Source: Prochlorococcus sp. MIT 1223
Lineage (GTDB): Bacteria; Cyanobacteriota; Cyanobacteriia; PCC-6307; Cyanobiaceae
Direction of reading: 5' to 3'
Assembly (NCBI RefSeq): GCF_034092465.1
Contig: NZ_CP139303.1
Location: 1,702,865 to 1,766,864 of the forward strand
DNA length: 64,000 nucleotides
The position numbers and the translations under genes are program-made. A model generated the notes under the pieces. The model ran no database searches and was not told the origin of the DNA. It saw nothing but the letters and a program-made list of their open reading frames with translations. Shown in pieces: positions 36,868-47,590 of this stretch (position 1 is its first letter; every line of letters begins with the position of its first letter).

Positions 36868-37662
36868 ATGCAGATTAGAAGAAATTGCCAGAGACATATC
36901 TGGTTATTGTCTGGGACTGGTGAAGGCCCTTATATTGCGAGGGCTTTAATAAAGTATGGATGGAAAGTAACTGTAAGTGTTGTTTCAAGTCAAGCTGCTG
37001 AGCCATATATTGATTTCTCATTGGAAGAATTAAAGGTCGGCCCACTTGATGGAGTAAAAGGAATAAAAGAATTTTTAGAAGAGGCTGAAAAGCATTCTGG
37101 CTTTGATTGGGTCTTAGACGCTACTCATCCATTTGCTTTAAATATAAGTAATAATCTCCATCATGCTTGTAAAGAGTTTAATCAAGCCTTACTTCGCTAT
37201 GTAAGACCGCTAGAAGATTGCTCGGGCGCAACTTTAATTCATTCTTCAAAAGAACTTTCTCATTTAGATATGAAAGGTCAAAATATTCTTATAGCTCTTG
37301 GTGCTAGATATTTAAAAGAAGCTGTTCAATCTGCTAAAGCTGCTGGTGCAATTGTTTATGCTCGTATTTTCCCGACACCTGAAAGCTTGCAATCTGCATT
37401 GAATTGCAATATTGAGCCTGATAATTTGGCTGTAGTTAGGCCTCAAAATGGTGAGTTAATTGGTGATTTTGAAATGGCTATTTGCAGAAGATGGTCAATT
37501 AATGGAATCGTTTGTAGGCAGTCTGGTGGTAAAACAGAAAAACTATGGATTGAAATTTCAAGAAGAAGAAAACTTAAACTTTGGCTTATTTCTCGCCCAT
37601 TTTATCCTGATAAGGTCGAAACTATTCATTCTCTTAATAAGCTTTTGCTTCGTATTGACTAG
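36868..37662 (+). CDS. Precorrin-6A reductase-like (CobK/CbiJ family)
   Basis: Reduces precorrin-6A (or the cobalt form) with NADPH in corrin synthesis. The 264-residue product has the N-terminal LLSGTGEGPYIARALIKYGW, DATHPFALNISNNLHHACKE and GARYLKEAVQ blocks of the family, and a C-terminal domain ending in a CobK-like tail. ATG 36868 is preferred, with GAGG upstream; an in-frame TTG lies at 36853. Prochlorococcus is known to make pseudocobalamin, which fits this gene and cobO at 55 kb. cutA follows on the same strand. Confidence 0.85.
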   Translation: MQIRRNCQRHIWLLSGTGEGPYIARALIKYGWKVTVSVVSSQAAEPYIDFSLEELKVGPLDGVKGIKEFLEEAEKHSGFDWVLDATHPFALNISNNLHHACKEFNQALLRYVRPLEDCSGATLIHSSKELSHLDMKGQNILIALGARYLKEAVQSAKAAGAIVYARIFPTPESLQSALNCNIEPDNLAVVRPQNGELIGDFEMAICRRWSINGIVCRQSGGKTEKLWIEISRRRKLKLWLISRPFYPDKVETIHSLNKLLLRID

Positions 37663-37702
37663 AGTAATCAGATATATATCGTTTTTAAAAGACTAACCTT
37701 AT

Positions 37703-38050
37703 ATGAAAGAGATTGAATTATCAAAGGGGTTAGTAATGTTACTTACTACAGAATCTAATCTTAACAATGCTCAGAAATTATCTGATTATCTTTTGAAGAA
37801 AAAATATGCAGCATGTATTAATTTTATAGAGATAAAATCATCATTTTGGTGGAATGGAGTGATTGAAAAATCTGTTGATGAAGTTCAAGTAATTATTAAA
37901 ACTACTGAAAAGAAATTAAAGCTAATTTTGCCTGTAATTAAAAAAATACATAGTTATGACAATCCGGAAATAATTTCGATACCTATTCAAGTTTCTAGAC
38001 AATATAAGGAATGGGCTAATTATTCGTTAGGGATTAAAGATTCTCCTTGA
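37703..38050 (+). CDS. cutA: Divalent-cation tolerance protein CutA
   Basis: 115 residues with the CutA1 pattern: LLTTESNLNNAQKLSDYLLK, KKYAACINFI, SSFWWNGVIEKSVDEVQVII and YDNPEIISIPI. The trimeric ferredoxin-like fold and copper binding are known for the family; a physiological role is not settled. Its end overlaps the end of the PfkB-kinase gene by 17 bp on the other strand. It is markedly A+T-rich. Confidence 0.93.
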   Translation: MKEIELSKGLVMLLTTESNLNNAQKLSDYLLKKKYAACINFIEIKSSFWWNGVIEKSVDEVQVIIKTTEKKLKLILPVIKKIHSYDNPEIISIPIQVSRQYKEWANYSLGIKDSP

Positions 38051-39041
38051 CTAGATCTTGCAAAGATACTTCTGCCCTGGAACCTAATTGAGTAACTATA
38101 TGACCAGCGCAAATCGATCCTATCTTTCCACATGTCTCTAAGTCTTTTTTCTGAATTAAACCATATAAAAAACCACTAGCATAAAGATCACCTGCTCCTG
38201 TGCTATCTATAACTTTACCGAAAACATATGGATTGATTTTATACTTTTTATCTTTGCTAATCACTATGGAACCATTGTCTCCAAGTGTAATAACAATTAT
38301 TTCGCAAATTTCTTTTATCTTTATTAGAGCATCCTCTAGGCTATTGCTCTCAGAAAGTGCAATAATTTCAGATTCGTTAGAGAAAAGAATATCAACACTT
38401 TCCTTTATTAAACTAAGAAAGCTTTCCTTGTGACGATTAACACAGAATGAATCTGATAATGATAGGGCTACTTTTTTATTATATTCTTTAGAAATTTTGG
38501 CTGCTTTATAGAAAGCATTTTTTGCTGCTTCGGCATCAAAAAGATAACCTTCTAGATATAGGATTTCCGAATTCTTTATTATGCCAGGATCAATATCTTT
38601 TGGTTCGAGTAAAGCAGAGGCTCCTAGGTAAGTACACATGGTTCTCTCTGCATCTGGAGTAACAAGAATTAGACATCTTGCAGTGGAAGGACCTTTATTA
38701 CTTGGAGAGGTCTTGAAATAAGTGCCAGTAGATTTAATTTCTTTAGTGAATGTCTCACCTAAGAGGTCATTGTTTACTCTCCCTATAAAACCTGCTCTCC
38801 CGCCTAGTTTAGAAAATCCTGCAAGAGTATTTGCTGCTGAACCGCCTGATTTGTTAATGCTATTCTCTATTTTATTGTATAGATTATGAGCTTCTACTTC
38901 ATTAATAAGAGTCATATTTCCTTTGCTTACTGAATAATTTTTAAGGTCAGATTCTTCTATCCTTACCAGAATATCTACAATTGCATTACCTATTCCAACA
39001 ATATCTAGTGAATCGTAATTTGCATTTTCTTGATTGCTCAT
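38034..39041 (-). CDS. PfkB-family sugar/adenosine kinase
   Basis: A 335-residue PfkB-family kinase. Signatures are the N-terminal GIGNAIVDILVRI, GGSAANTLAGFSKLGGRAGF and the catalytic DSTGAGDLYASGFLYGL (Asp base in GAGD). Such cyanobacterial proteins are annotated as adenosine kinase or sugar kinase; the NAIVD motif fits adenosine-kinase-like members, but the substrate is unproven. It lies downstream of purA (45 bp) on the same strand, consistent with purine metabolism. Confidence 0.88.
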   Translation of the reverse strand: MSNQENANYDSLDIVGIGNAIVDILVRIEESDLKNYSVSKGNMTLINEVEAHNLYNKIENSINKSGGSAANTLAGFSKLGGRAGFIGRVNNDLLGETFTKEIKSTGTYFKTSPSNKGPSTARCLILVTPDAERTMCTYLGASALLEPKDIDPGIIKNSEILYLEGYLFDAEAAKNAFYKAAKISKEYNKKVALSLSDSFCVNRHKESFLSLIKESVDILFSNESEIIALSESNSLEDALIKIKEICEIIVITLGDNGSIVISKDKKYKINPYVFGKVIDSTGAGDLYASGFLYGLIQKKDLETCGKIGSICAGHIVTQLGSRAEVSLQDLVKENL

Positions 39042-39086
39042 ATTTAATTGATATAATTTTTTAAAGTGGAAAAGTTTAAATTCAAG

Positions 39087-40403
<1,317 letters not shown>

Positions 40404-40496
40404 TTATGTAGCGGCTCTAAGCCGTTCTAAAGCAGAAGCTTATAAATTTACAGATGCCACCTACATGAGTCAAAGAAATGAAGTAAAAATTGTTAT

Positions 40497-40931
40497 TTAA
40501 CTCTGTTTCAAGACAAGAGCCTCAGCTTTTGATAACTCTTCTTCTAGGCGATTTTTTAGATTCTCAGGAACTGGTCTATTAGGAAAAGTTTTATAATGGC
40601 CGGCTAATGAATTCAGAGCGGTCTGCATTGTTGTAAATGAGACACTTTTGTTCACTTGTGATCTGTTTCTATATCTAGAAATGTAGTCCGTGATAAGGAA
40701 AACGGTTTCTTCATCTGAAATTGACTCTTCTTGGTCGGATTCAGGCAGAACAACTGATGCTTTAAGGACTTTTGCAACATTCATAGTGTCTTTTGAGTAA
40801 TCACCAGTCATAGAAGTTCTGCCGGCGTCAGCGCTGATTCCAAATGGGAATATGGCTAATAAAGCGCAAATGCAAAGTGAAAGAACTGATTTCAAGACTC
40901 CTAAGATCCTTGGATGAAGGGAATAAATCAT
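40497..40931 (-). CDS. psb27: Photosystem II assembly factor Psb27
   Basis: Binds CP43 at the lumenal side in photosystem II assembly and repair. 144 residues: a signal sequence (VLKSVLSLCICALLAIFPFG), then the four-helix domain with GDYSKDTMNVAKVLKASVVL, FLITDYISRYRNRSQVN, FTTMQTALNSLAGHY and PLPENLKNRLEEEL-like PVPENLKNRLEEEL. The Cys in the signal region could be lipidated, as reported for the cyanobacterial protein, but the lipobox match is poor. It is 25 bp downstream of proS. Confidence 0.94.
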   Translation of the reverse strand: MIYSLHPRILGVLKSVLSLCICALLAIFPFGISADAGRTSMTGDYSKDTMNVAKVLKASVVLPESDQEESISDEETVFLITDYISRYRNRSQVNKSVSFTTMQTALNSLAGHYKTFPNRPVPENLKNRLEEELSKAEALVLKQS

Positions 40932-40956
40932 TTAACTTGTCTGGTTTTATCAGACT

Positions 40957-42768
40957 CTAATTGGGAGTCGGATCAAATTCCCTTCTTTGTGCTTTGATTT
41001 CTTCTATTAGTTTTTGGATAGCAACCTCTACTTCTAATAATTTTGTTTTTCTTGTGGACCTTTCATACAATTCAACTTTATTAGAGATTGAGTCTCTACC
41101 CACTATTACTCTCCATGGGATACCTATTAAATCAGCATCTTTAAATTTTATCCCTGCTCGTTCATTTCTGTCGTCAAAAAGAACATCTATTCCGTACTCT
41201 TTAAAATTTTTATATAACTTTTCCCCACAAATCTTTTGATTTAAGTCTTTCATATTTGCAACTGTAACTATTACCTCAAAAGGTGCGATTGATATAGGCC
41301 AAATTATGCCTTGCTCGTCATTATTTTGTTCTACGGCAGCTTGAGCAAGTCTAGAAATGCCTATTCCATAGCACCCCATCCAAAATGGTTTTTCTATTCC
41401 ATCTTTATTTGTAAAACTCGCATCTAACGATTGAGAATATTTACAACCTAACTGAAAAATATGACCAACTTCTATCCCTCTACATTCTTTCAAGACTTTG
41501 GTATTATCATGTACACATTGATCACCAGCTTTAGCCTTTCTTATATCAATAACTTCTGGTAAATTACCGATTAAATCCCAATTCACTCCTGCTCTATGTT
41601 CATCTTTTTTATTAGAGCCACAAACAAAATTAGTTAATTCAGAAGCTGTTACATCAGCAAGTCTAATAAATTCCCTATTCCAAGTCTTAGCACCTTTTAA
41701 GAAAGAGTTTTCCAAGTCAGGGCCAATCGAACCAAAAGGTAAAGGGTTCAAGTTTTCTTTTTTTAAATCATCATTTGTAATGGAAATAAGATCGATCAAG
41801 TTATCTTTTAAATGTTTAGAAATCTCATTACTAAGCTTGACTTCATTTAACTCTTGATCACCTCTAATACTTATTAAGATTGGTTGCCTACCCTTCTTCT
41901 TTAAAATGGCAAGCATTATAATTACCTTTACAATTTGTGATGGATCTATATTTTGCTTTATGCATAGGTCTTTTATAGATTTTTGATTTGGTGTTGCTAT
42001 TATTTTAAACTCCTTATAATTACTCTCAATTGCTTTTGAATATTTTGAGATTGCTTTTTCTTGGTTTGCCGCATAAGTCTCATCTGAGCTGATTAAAATT
42101 AGATCTTCTCCTGATTCAGCAGTTACCATAAATTCTTGAGAAGCAGATCCTCCTATAGCACCACTGTCAGCATCAACAGCAACTGTCTTTAAGCCACATC
42201 GGTAAAATATTCTTTTATAGGCATCATTCATATCCTCATAAGTTGATTTAAGATCTAATTCATCTTGATGAAATGAATATGCATCTTTCATGATAAATTC
42301 TCTACTTCTCATGAGCCCAAACCTAGGTCGAATTTCATCTCTAAATTTTGTTTGTATTTGATAGAGATTTATTGGTAATTGTTTATATGAATTAATTATT
42401 TCACCGGTGATTGTTGTTATAACTTCTTCATGTGTGGGAGCTAATCCTAATTCTCTACCCTGCCGGTCTTTTAGATTGAACATTATTCCTTCTCCTGCAG
42501 TGTATCCCTCCCACCTATCGCTTCTTCTCCAGATGTCAGCAGGATGAAGTTGTGGCAAAAGAGTTTGAAGTGCACCTTTCGTATCCATTTCTTCTTGGAC
42601 GATAGTTGTGATTTTTTGCAGTGTTTTCCACATTAAAGGCATATATGCGTAGATACCTGACGTAACTCTTCGAACAAAGCCCCCTCTTAGAAGCAACTGG
42701 TGAGAGACGATTTCAGCCTCAGCTGGGACGTTTCTCTGCGTTGACAGCATCATGCGCGAGACTCTCAT
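40957..42768 (-). CDS. proS: Prolyl-tRNA synthetase
   Basis: Bacterial-type class II synthetase, 603 residues. Motif 1 lies near GFVRRVTSGIYAYMPL, motif 2 with FRDEIRPRFGLMRSREFIMKD, motif 3 with GCYGIGISRLAQAAVEQ. The editing (INS) domain lies between motifs 2 and 3 (about residues 225-385) and is intact in outline. The anticodon-binding domain ends with the C terminus. ATG 42768 gives the expected MRVSRMMLSTQRNVPAEA start. psb27 follows on the same strand. Confidence 0.96.
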   Translation of the reverse strand: MRVSRMMLSTQRNVPAEAEIVSHQLLLRGGFVRRVTSGIYAYMPLMWKTLQKITTIVQEEMDTKGALQTLLPQLHPADIWRRSDRWEGYTAGEGIMFNLKDRQGRELGLAPTHEEVITTITGEIINSYKQLPINLYQIQTKFRDEIRPRFGLMRSREFIMKDAYSFHQDELDLKSTYEDMNDAYKRIFYRCGLKTVAVDADSGAIGGSASQEFMVTAESGEDLILISSDETYAANQEKAISKYSKAIESNYKEFKIIATPNQKSIKDLCIKQNIDPSQIVKVIIMLAILKKKGRQPILISIRGDQELNEVKLSNEISKHLKDNLIDLISITNDDLKKENLNPLPFGSIGPDLENSFLKGAKTWNREFIRLADVTASELTNFVCGSNKKDEHRAGVNWDLIGNLPEVIDIRKAKAGDQCVHDNTKVLKECRGIEVGHIFQLGCKYSQSLDASFTNKDGIEKPFWMGCYGIGISRLAQAAVEQNNDEQGIIWPISIAPFEVIVTVANMKDLNQKICGEKLYKNFKEYGIDVLFDDRNERAGIKFKDADLIGIPWRVIVGRDSISNKVELYERSTRKTKLLEVEVAIQKLIEEIKAQRREFDPTPN

Positions 42769-42807
42769 GATTCTTTTCTTGGGGCCTAATTACCTATTTT
42801 CTAACAG

Positions 42808-42830
42808 GAAGAGTTTCGGAAAAACTCTTC
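42808..42830. repeat. Short hairpin in proS upstream spacer
   Basis: Arms GAAGAGTTT (42808-42816) and AAACTCTTC (42822-42830) with loop CGGAA. It sits 40 bp upstream of the proS start, where it could form in the proS leader RNA. Confidence 0.45.
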
Positions 42831-42984
42831 GTATCTTTAATGCTTGTTCTCTTGGAGCTCATCTGCTAGGTTCTGACAACGATTTTCGAGAATTCAAAAA
42901 ATTAGAATTATGTTCAATGGATCGTTACAAAATTCTAAAGATTATTCAGTTGATTTGGGGATAAATAACGAAATACAAGCTGTA

Positions 42985-43371
42985 ATGGCTAGTTCTGATT
43001 CATTGATTGGGATTGAAGAAGTCCAGAAATCTTTAAATCGCTCTCGGGCTTCTGTCTATAGATATACGAATACTGACACGAGGAATATAAACCCAGCTTT
43101 TAATCCTAGGAAATTAAATCCTGAGTATAGGACGGATCAAAAAGATCCTCTTTTATTTCATCCAAATGAGGTTGCGCGATTTGCTAAAGATATTCTAAGA
43201 ATAAAAGAAGTTAATGTTGAAGTATTAAACTCTCCATCAACGGTTACTCAAAATGTTCTGAATTCTATATTGGAGGAGCTAAGAGCAATAAGACTACATT
43301 TAGAGAGTAATTCAGATGGATCAAAGCCCATCTCAAGTACACAGGATATAAAAGATAGATCCGTCGCTTAA
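42985..43371 (+). CDS. HTH (MerR/excisionase-like) DNA-binding protein
   Basis: About 128 residues. The N-terminal part (SLIGIEEVQKSLNRSRASVY, with a helix-turn-helix spacing) resembles MerR- or excisionase-type domains. Then come NINPAFNPRKLNPEYR and FHPNEVARFAKDIL, also winged-helix-like. The C terminus is helical. I recall cyanobacterial proteins of this type without a known target. ATG 42985 is chosen; an in-frame ATG at 42910 would add 25 polar residues. It is divergent from proS across a spacer with a 9-bp hairpin (42808-42830). Confidence 0.72.
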   Translation: MASSDSLIGIEEVQKSLNRSRASVYRYTNTDTRNINPAFNPRKLNPEYRTDQKDPLLFHPNEVARFAKDILRIKEVNVEVLNSPSTVTQNVLNSILEELRAIRLHLESNSDGSKPISSTQDIKDRSVA

Positions 43372-43574
43372 GATATTTAAATTAGTTAATTTGCGTAGGA
43401 GGCTTTTCTTCAGTGTTTAATAAATATTGATTTAATTTATCAATAAATACAGCTATAGTTATTATATTCTCAGTAATTAAATGATCTTTTGATGATTCTA
43501 AAATACTATTAGGAAGCCTTTGCGCTAAGAGGCCTTTTCTTGAAAAATTATTAACTCTTTTGCATTCGAAATCG

Positions 43575-44093
43575 ATGGATTTAAGTTCTATTGCTCCTTC
43601 TCCATCAAAAGGGCTGGTTAATTTAATAGTTGAAATCCCCGCTGGAAGCAGGAATAAGTATGAATACTTTGAAGATGCTGGAGTAATGGCTCTTGATAGG
43701 GTTTTACATTCTTCCGTTCGTTATCCTTTTGACTATGGCTTTGTCCCAAACACTCTTGCGGAAGATGGAGCTCCACTTGATGCAATGGTAATAATGGAAG
43801 AACCTACTTTTGCGGGCTGTTTAATTAGATCTCGTCCTATTGGGGTTCTTGATTTACATGATACGGGTGCTTATGATGGCAAATTATTGTGTGTTCCGGT
43901 AGATGATCCTCGTCAAAAAGAGATAACGAGTATTCGCCAAATAGCATCGAGTCAACTTGAGGATGTTGCTGAATTCTTCAGAACTCATAAAAGTCTTGAA
44001 GGTAGAGTTATCGAAATAGATGGTTGGAGAGACTTTGATGAAGTTGATGAACTTTTAGAAAGATGTGTATTAGCTAACAATCAAAAGATTTAA
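43575..44093 (+). CDS. ppa: Inorganic pyrophosphatase, family I (cyanobacterial type)
   Basis: Start ATG 43575, 172 residues: MDLSSIAPSPSKG, then EIPAGSRNKYEYF, LDRVLHSSVRYPFDYGFVPNT, EDGAPLDAMVIM, HDTGAYDGKLLCVPV and FFRTHKSLEG. This matches the standard cyanobacterial enzyme. In the metal-binding DGDPLD motif the middle Asp (Asp67 in E. coli numbering) is Ala; the other two Asp and the D-x4-D-x-K set are present. I believe this change is shared by marine picocyanobacteria but could not check. A separate pyrophosphatase lies at 28454-29041. Confidence 0.93.
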   Translation: MDLSSIAPSPSKGLVNLIVEIPAGSRNKYEYFEDAGVMALDRVLHSSVRYPFDYGFVPNTLAEDGAPLDAMVIMEEPTFAGCLIRSRPIGVLDLHDTGAYDGKLLCVPVDDPRQKEITSIRQIASSQLEDVAEFFRTHKSLEGRVIEIDGWRDFDEVDELLERCVLANNQKI

Positions 44094-44183
44094 TTTCAAT
44101 CTGACGATTCGATACAAACTATCTAAATGGTCTTTACAAAGAATGAGTATAATCTTTTGATTTTTTCTTTAAGCTTATAAAAA

Positions 44184-44900
44184 ATGTGGGGGTTTGATTT
44201 GAATCCAAGTAAAACTGACGTCAATCAAGGAAAAGATTCTATTAGAGGCAAAAAGATGGAGAATACAAATATTTGGTTTGATTTTTGGATCCCTCTTTTT
44301 ATTACATTAGGTTTGTACGTAGGCATTCGAAGTTATATAGCGGAGGCGAGATATATTCCGTCTGGATCAATGCTTCCAGGTTTACAGATAAATGATCGTC
44401 TATTAATTGAAAAAATAACATTTAGGAACAGAGTCCCTAAACGAGGTGAGATTGTGGTGTTTAACTCTCCTTATGCATTTGATGAAGAATTGTTGGCTAA
44501 ACGCTCTAAGAGATTGCCTTCTTCTTTTAAATGTGTGGTTTCCAGCCTCCCTTTAATTAACTATTTTCCGAGCTTGGGGGATCCGGCATGTGATGCCTAC
44601 ATCAAACGTATAGTGGCGGTCGGTGGTGATCAAGTTTGGGTGAATTCAAAAGGTGAAGTTTCAGTAAATGGTCAGAAGTTAATAGAGCCATATGCTGCGA
44701 ATTACTGTAGCTTCAACTTCTGTAATTCCCTTGATCTGGTGGTTCCAATGTCTCATGTATTAGTTTTAGGAGACAACCGAAGCAACAGTTGGGATAGTCG
44801 TTTTTGGCCTGGTGGCCCTCTTTTACCTGAGGCTGAGATTATAGGAAGAGCTGTATGGAGATTTTGGCCTTTAGATAGGATTGGAACTCTTAAGCATTAA
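44184..44900 (+). CDS. lepB: Signal peptidase I
   Basis: Cleaves signal peptides of exported and lumenal proteins. The 238-residue protein has one N-terminal membrane helix (WIPLFITLGLYVGIRSYI), the nucleophile Ser in PSGSMLPGL, the general-base Lys in YIKRIVAVGGDQV, and the GDNRSNSWDSR box. An insertion with several Cys (about residues 113-133 and 173-179) separates boxes C and D. Its end overlaps the end of the dihydroorotase-like gene by 11 bp. Confidence 0.95.
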   Translation: MWGFDLNPSKTDVNQGKDSIRGKKMENTNIWFDFWIPLFITLGLYVGIRSYIAEARYIPSGSMLPGLQINDRLLIEKITFRNRVPKRGEIVVFNSPYAFDEELLAKRSKRLPSSFKCVVSSLPLINYFPSLGDPACDAYIKRIVAVGGDQVWVNSKGEVSVNGQKLIEPYAANYCSFNFCNSLDLVVPMSHVLVLGDNRSNSWDSRFWPGGPLLPEAEIIGRAVWRFWPLDRIGTLKH

Positions 44901-46146
44901 GTCCACAATGGATTATTTTGCCTGTGATATGTTTGCCTTCAAATGGCTCATTGTTGATCCCTCTTGAGTCTTTTGGGTCAATAGTCTGAATCCATCTTTG
45001 ATGTGGATCAAAGATTAACCATCTCCGACTTCCCTCCTCAAGAGATTCTTCAGGTAAATTAAGCATTCTTGAAGGGCCAAAGCTAAGAGCATTCCATAGT
45101 TGTTTTATTGTCCAATTTGAGTTGACGATTAATTCATTCCATAACGATGGAAGCACTAAGTGATGTCCACTAACTCCTAACATTCTTTCATTATGATTAC
45201 CTTTGGTTTTAGAAAAATCTAGCGCTATAGAATTAACGGCTATGGCAGAAAGTGTACCTTCAAGGAACCCTTGCTTTATTCTAGCCCTATCTTTAGGATT
45301 CCCAAGTGAGGGTGACACCCTCCAACCTATTTCTGCTGGATTGAGATTGGAATTATCAGAAACAATATGCCACCAGTTCACACTTGTCAGAGGTTGATAC
45401 TTACTTTCACTAATCATCTCAACTGCAGTAGCCGTTGAGATATTCATTAGTCTCAATAATATATCGGGAAACCTTTTTTGTAATTCAATTAGCTGACATA
45501 GAGGCATGGCTTCACTCTCAATTGGATCAGGAGGCCAGCCTGCTCTTAAGGTATCCACACCTTCCCTAACTATTCCGGTACCTTGAATTTCGATATCTCT
45601 AGGCGCAAGTAGTAAAGGGTATTTGCCTATCTCATTCGCTAACAAGCTTTTTCTTAATAAATGAATTGGTGGAATGTAGTCGTCTTCTGCAATGCCAATG
45701 GCTCCGTGTTCAATTAGGTCTTTATGCGATGAGAGCTCGATACCTTGCCCTCCCATGCTAAAAGCTCCCCATAAATGAATATCTACATCGCTAGAAGAGT
45801 CTTTGAAGTTTTGGAGTAACTCTGGCTTATCTCTCCAAATACTAGCTCTAGGAAGGAGTGCTAATTGCCCATAACCTGATTTGGCGGCTTTTTTTCTAAG
45901 ACTTTTAAGAGATTCGTTTTTACCTGTAAGGGGATTAAGAAGAAATGAGTGAGGGTCTACTAAGCAAGGTGCTATTAAACTTTCAGGCAGTGCTTTCGCT
46001 TTAACGTTTTCTTTTTTTGCGAGTAAACGAGCTTGTTCCCCAAATGCTTTTATTTTGCCATTACTTATTAAAACAGCATCTTTAACTATAGGTTCATTTG
46101 ATCCATAAAGAATTTGAATAGGATCAAATAAGTTCATGTTTTTCAT
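44890..46146 (-). CDS. Degenerate dihydroorotase-like protein
   Basis: A 418-residue amidohydrolase-fold protein related to PyrC. The N-terminal beta domain and the start of the barrel (APCLVDPHSFLLNP) are clear, but the HxH metal motif of true dihydroorotases (DPHVHL) reads HSF, so one metal ligand is lost, and I see no convincing carboxylated-Lys motif. It is probably inactive as a dihydroorotase, like the structural PyrC-like partners of aspartate transcarbamoylase. The function remains open. It lies 4 bp after a two-domain phosphatase gene on the same strand. Confidence 0.8.
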   Translation of the reverse strand: MKNMNLFDPIQILYGSNEPIVKDAVLISNGKIKAFGEQARLLAKKENVKAKALPESLIAPCLVDPHSFLLNPLTGKNESLKSLRKKAAKSGYGQLALLPRASIWRDKPELLQNFKDSSSDVDIHLWGAFSMGGQGIELSSHKDLIEHGAIGIAEDDYIPPIHLLRKSLLANEIGKYPLLLAPRDIEIQGTGIVREGVDTLRAGWPPDPIESEAMPLCQLIELQKRFPDILLRLMNISTATAVEMISESKYQPLTSVNWWHIVSDNSNLNPAEIGWRVSPSLGNPKDRARIKQGFLEGTLSAIAVNSIALDFSKTKGNHNERMLGVSGHHLVLPSLWNELIVNSNWTIKQLWNALSFGPSRMLNLPEESLEEGSRRWLIFDPHQRWIQTIDPKDSRGINNEPFEGKHITGKIIHCGLNA

Positions 46147-46150
46147 TCTC

Positions 46151-47482
46151 TCATAATGCTCCTATCGCGGTTGTATCAATCACACCTCCTAGGTGTGAGG
46201 TAAGGTTGAGACATGTAACTATATGTGGCTGGTCGTCTTCGTTTGAGAGGTCAATAATTGTTATTCCTCCATTCCCTTGTTTTATCATCCATATATTGGA
46301 TTCATTAAGTCCTAGAAGACGGCAGAGGATTGTTTTATTTACGGCATCATGAGCTACAACTAAAGCAGTCTCTGAGGGAGCAAGACTCTTGCAAATATCT
46401 TCTATGCATTTAATTGATCTATTCCAGACTTCTTGAATGGTTTCACCTTGAGGCATTTGTACTGTCTGAGGAGCTTGTTTCCATTGGCTTAACAACTTTG
46501 ACCATTCTTGCATAATTTCTGATTCTAATTTCCCTTCCCAAAGACCATGCCCAATCTCAACTAAGTTATTTTTCAATTCAAGAAGTACTTTTGGATGAAA
46601 TCTTAAAATAATTTCTGCGGTTTCTTTCGGCCTACTCATAGAGCTGCTAAAAGCCTTATCTATTTTTAGACCTTTTAAAAAAGAACTTGCAGCTAAAGCT
46701 TGCTTTTTCCCATTGCTATTTAAAGGAATATCAATTTGCCCCTGAAAGCGCCCCTCTAAATTCCAATTTGTTTCTCCATGTCTAACAAGGATTAAACGAC
46801 TATTGCTTTTTTTAGGGGGGATTTTTGGAGTGAGGTGAGTTGTACTATTCAAACAGTTTATTTGGACTTCATAAGGGTTGGTTTTCTCTGAAAGTATGTC
46901 AATTATTGAAATTGATGCATTATCCATCTGAACTCTTCTAAATGCTAGTGGTGGATTGCCTAATAAATTAAGGAGAATGCATCTAAGAATTGCATTATGA
47001 CCAACAATTAAAACAGTCTGAGTTTCTTCGGAAAAGTGATTTTTTAGTAGCTTTTGTAAGAAATTATTCGCTTGAAGCAATAAGTCTTCTATGGGTTTGT
47101 AGGTTGTTCCATCATTGCGTCTGAACACTAGCTCATTTGGATTCCTTTGCCACGTGAGATAGTCTTCGGGAAACCTTGTCTTGACTTCTTCTTTGGTGAG
47201 CCCAGTCCATGGGGCTAGATCAATTTCTAATAAGTCGTCTGTATAAATTGCATTATGATTGTCTTCCCGTTGGTTAAGAATCTCTTTAGTGGTTTCAACC
47301 GCTCTTTGTAGAGGAGAGCTATATACTCCTGCAAAAGGTGTATTGGATAGGTGTTTCCCCGTTTCAGAGGCTTGAAAACTTCCTTCTTCAGATAGTTTTG
47401 ATAGATCGTTGCGTCCTTGGATGCGAAAATCCTTATTGAAGCTACTTAAACCATGACGGACTAGGAGAAGACGTAATGTCAT
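46151..47482 (-). CDS. Two-domain histidine phosphatase (phosphoglycerate-mutase-like)
   Basis: 443 residues in two histidine-phosphatase domains. The first starts LLLVRHGLSSFN (near residue 5) and has SSPLQRAVETT and IVGHNAILR; the second starts LILVRHGETNWN (near residue 229) with SSSMSRPKETAE and VAHDAVNKT. Both catalytic His and Arg pairs are present. This matches cyanobacterial two-domain proteins annotated as phosphoglycerate mutase, some shown to be phosphoserine phosphatases. Which activity applies here is unknown. It is followed by the degenerate dihydroorotase gene. Confidence 0.9.
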   Translation of the reverse strand: MTLRLLLVRHGLSSFNKDFRIQGRNDLSKLSEEGSFQASETGKHLSNTPFAGVYSSPLQRAVETTKEILNQREDNHNAIYTDDLLEIDLAPWTGLTKEEVKTRFPEDYLTWQRNPNELVFRRNDGTTYKPIEDLLLQANNFLQKLLKNHFSEETQTVLIVGHNAILRCILLNLLGNPPLAFRRVQMDNASISIIDILSEKTNPYEVQINCLNSTTHLTPKIPPKKSNSRLILVRHGETNWNLEGRFQGQIDIPLNSNGKKQALAASSFLKGLKIDKAFSSSMSRPKETAEIILRFHPKVLLELKNNLVEIGHGLWEGKLESEIMQEWSKLLSQWKQAPQTVQMPQGETIQEVWNRSIKCIEDICKSLAPSETALVVAHDAVNKTILCRLLGLNESNIWMIKQGNGGITIIDLSNEDDQPHIVTCLNLTSHLGGVIDTTAIGAL

Positions 47483-47590
47483 TTGCAGTAGAGCTTAGAT
47501 GAATGCAAAGGATTGATCATGATTAAAATTAATATTGATTCAGGCAAGAAAACAGTTCTTTGTTCATTCCCTTTCTTTAAATAAATCTTT

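Noticed and set aside
43372-43574. Leftward open frame ending FIDKLNQYLLNTEEKPPTQI
   Set aside because: About 50 codons without any ATG, GTG or TTG start that I could find; may be a remnant but cannot be called a gene.
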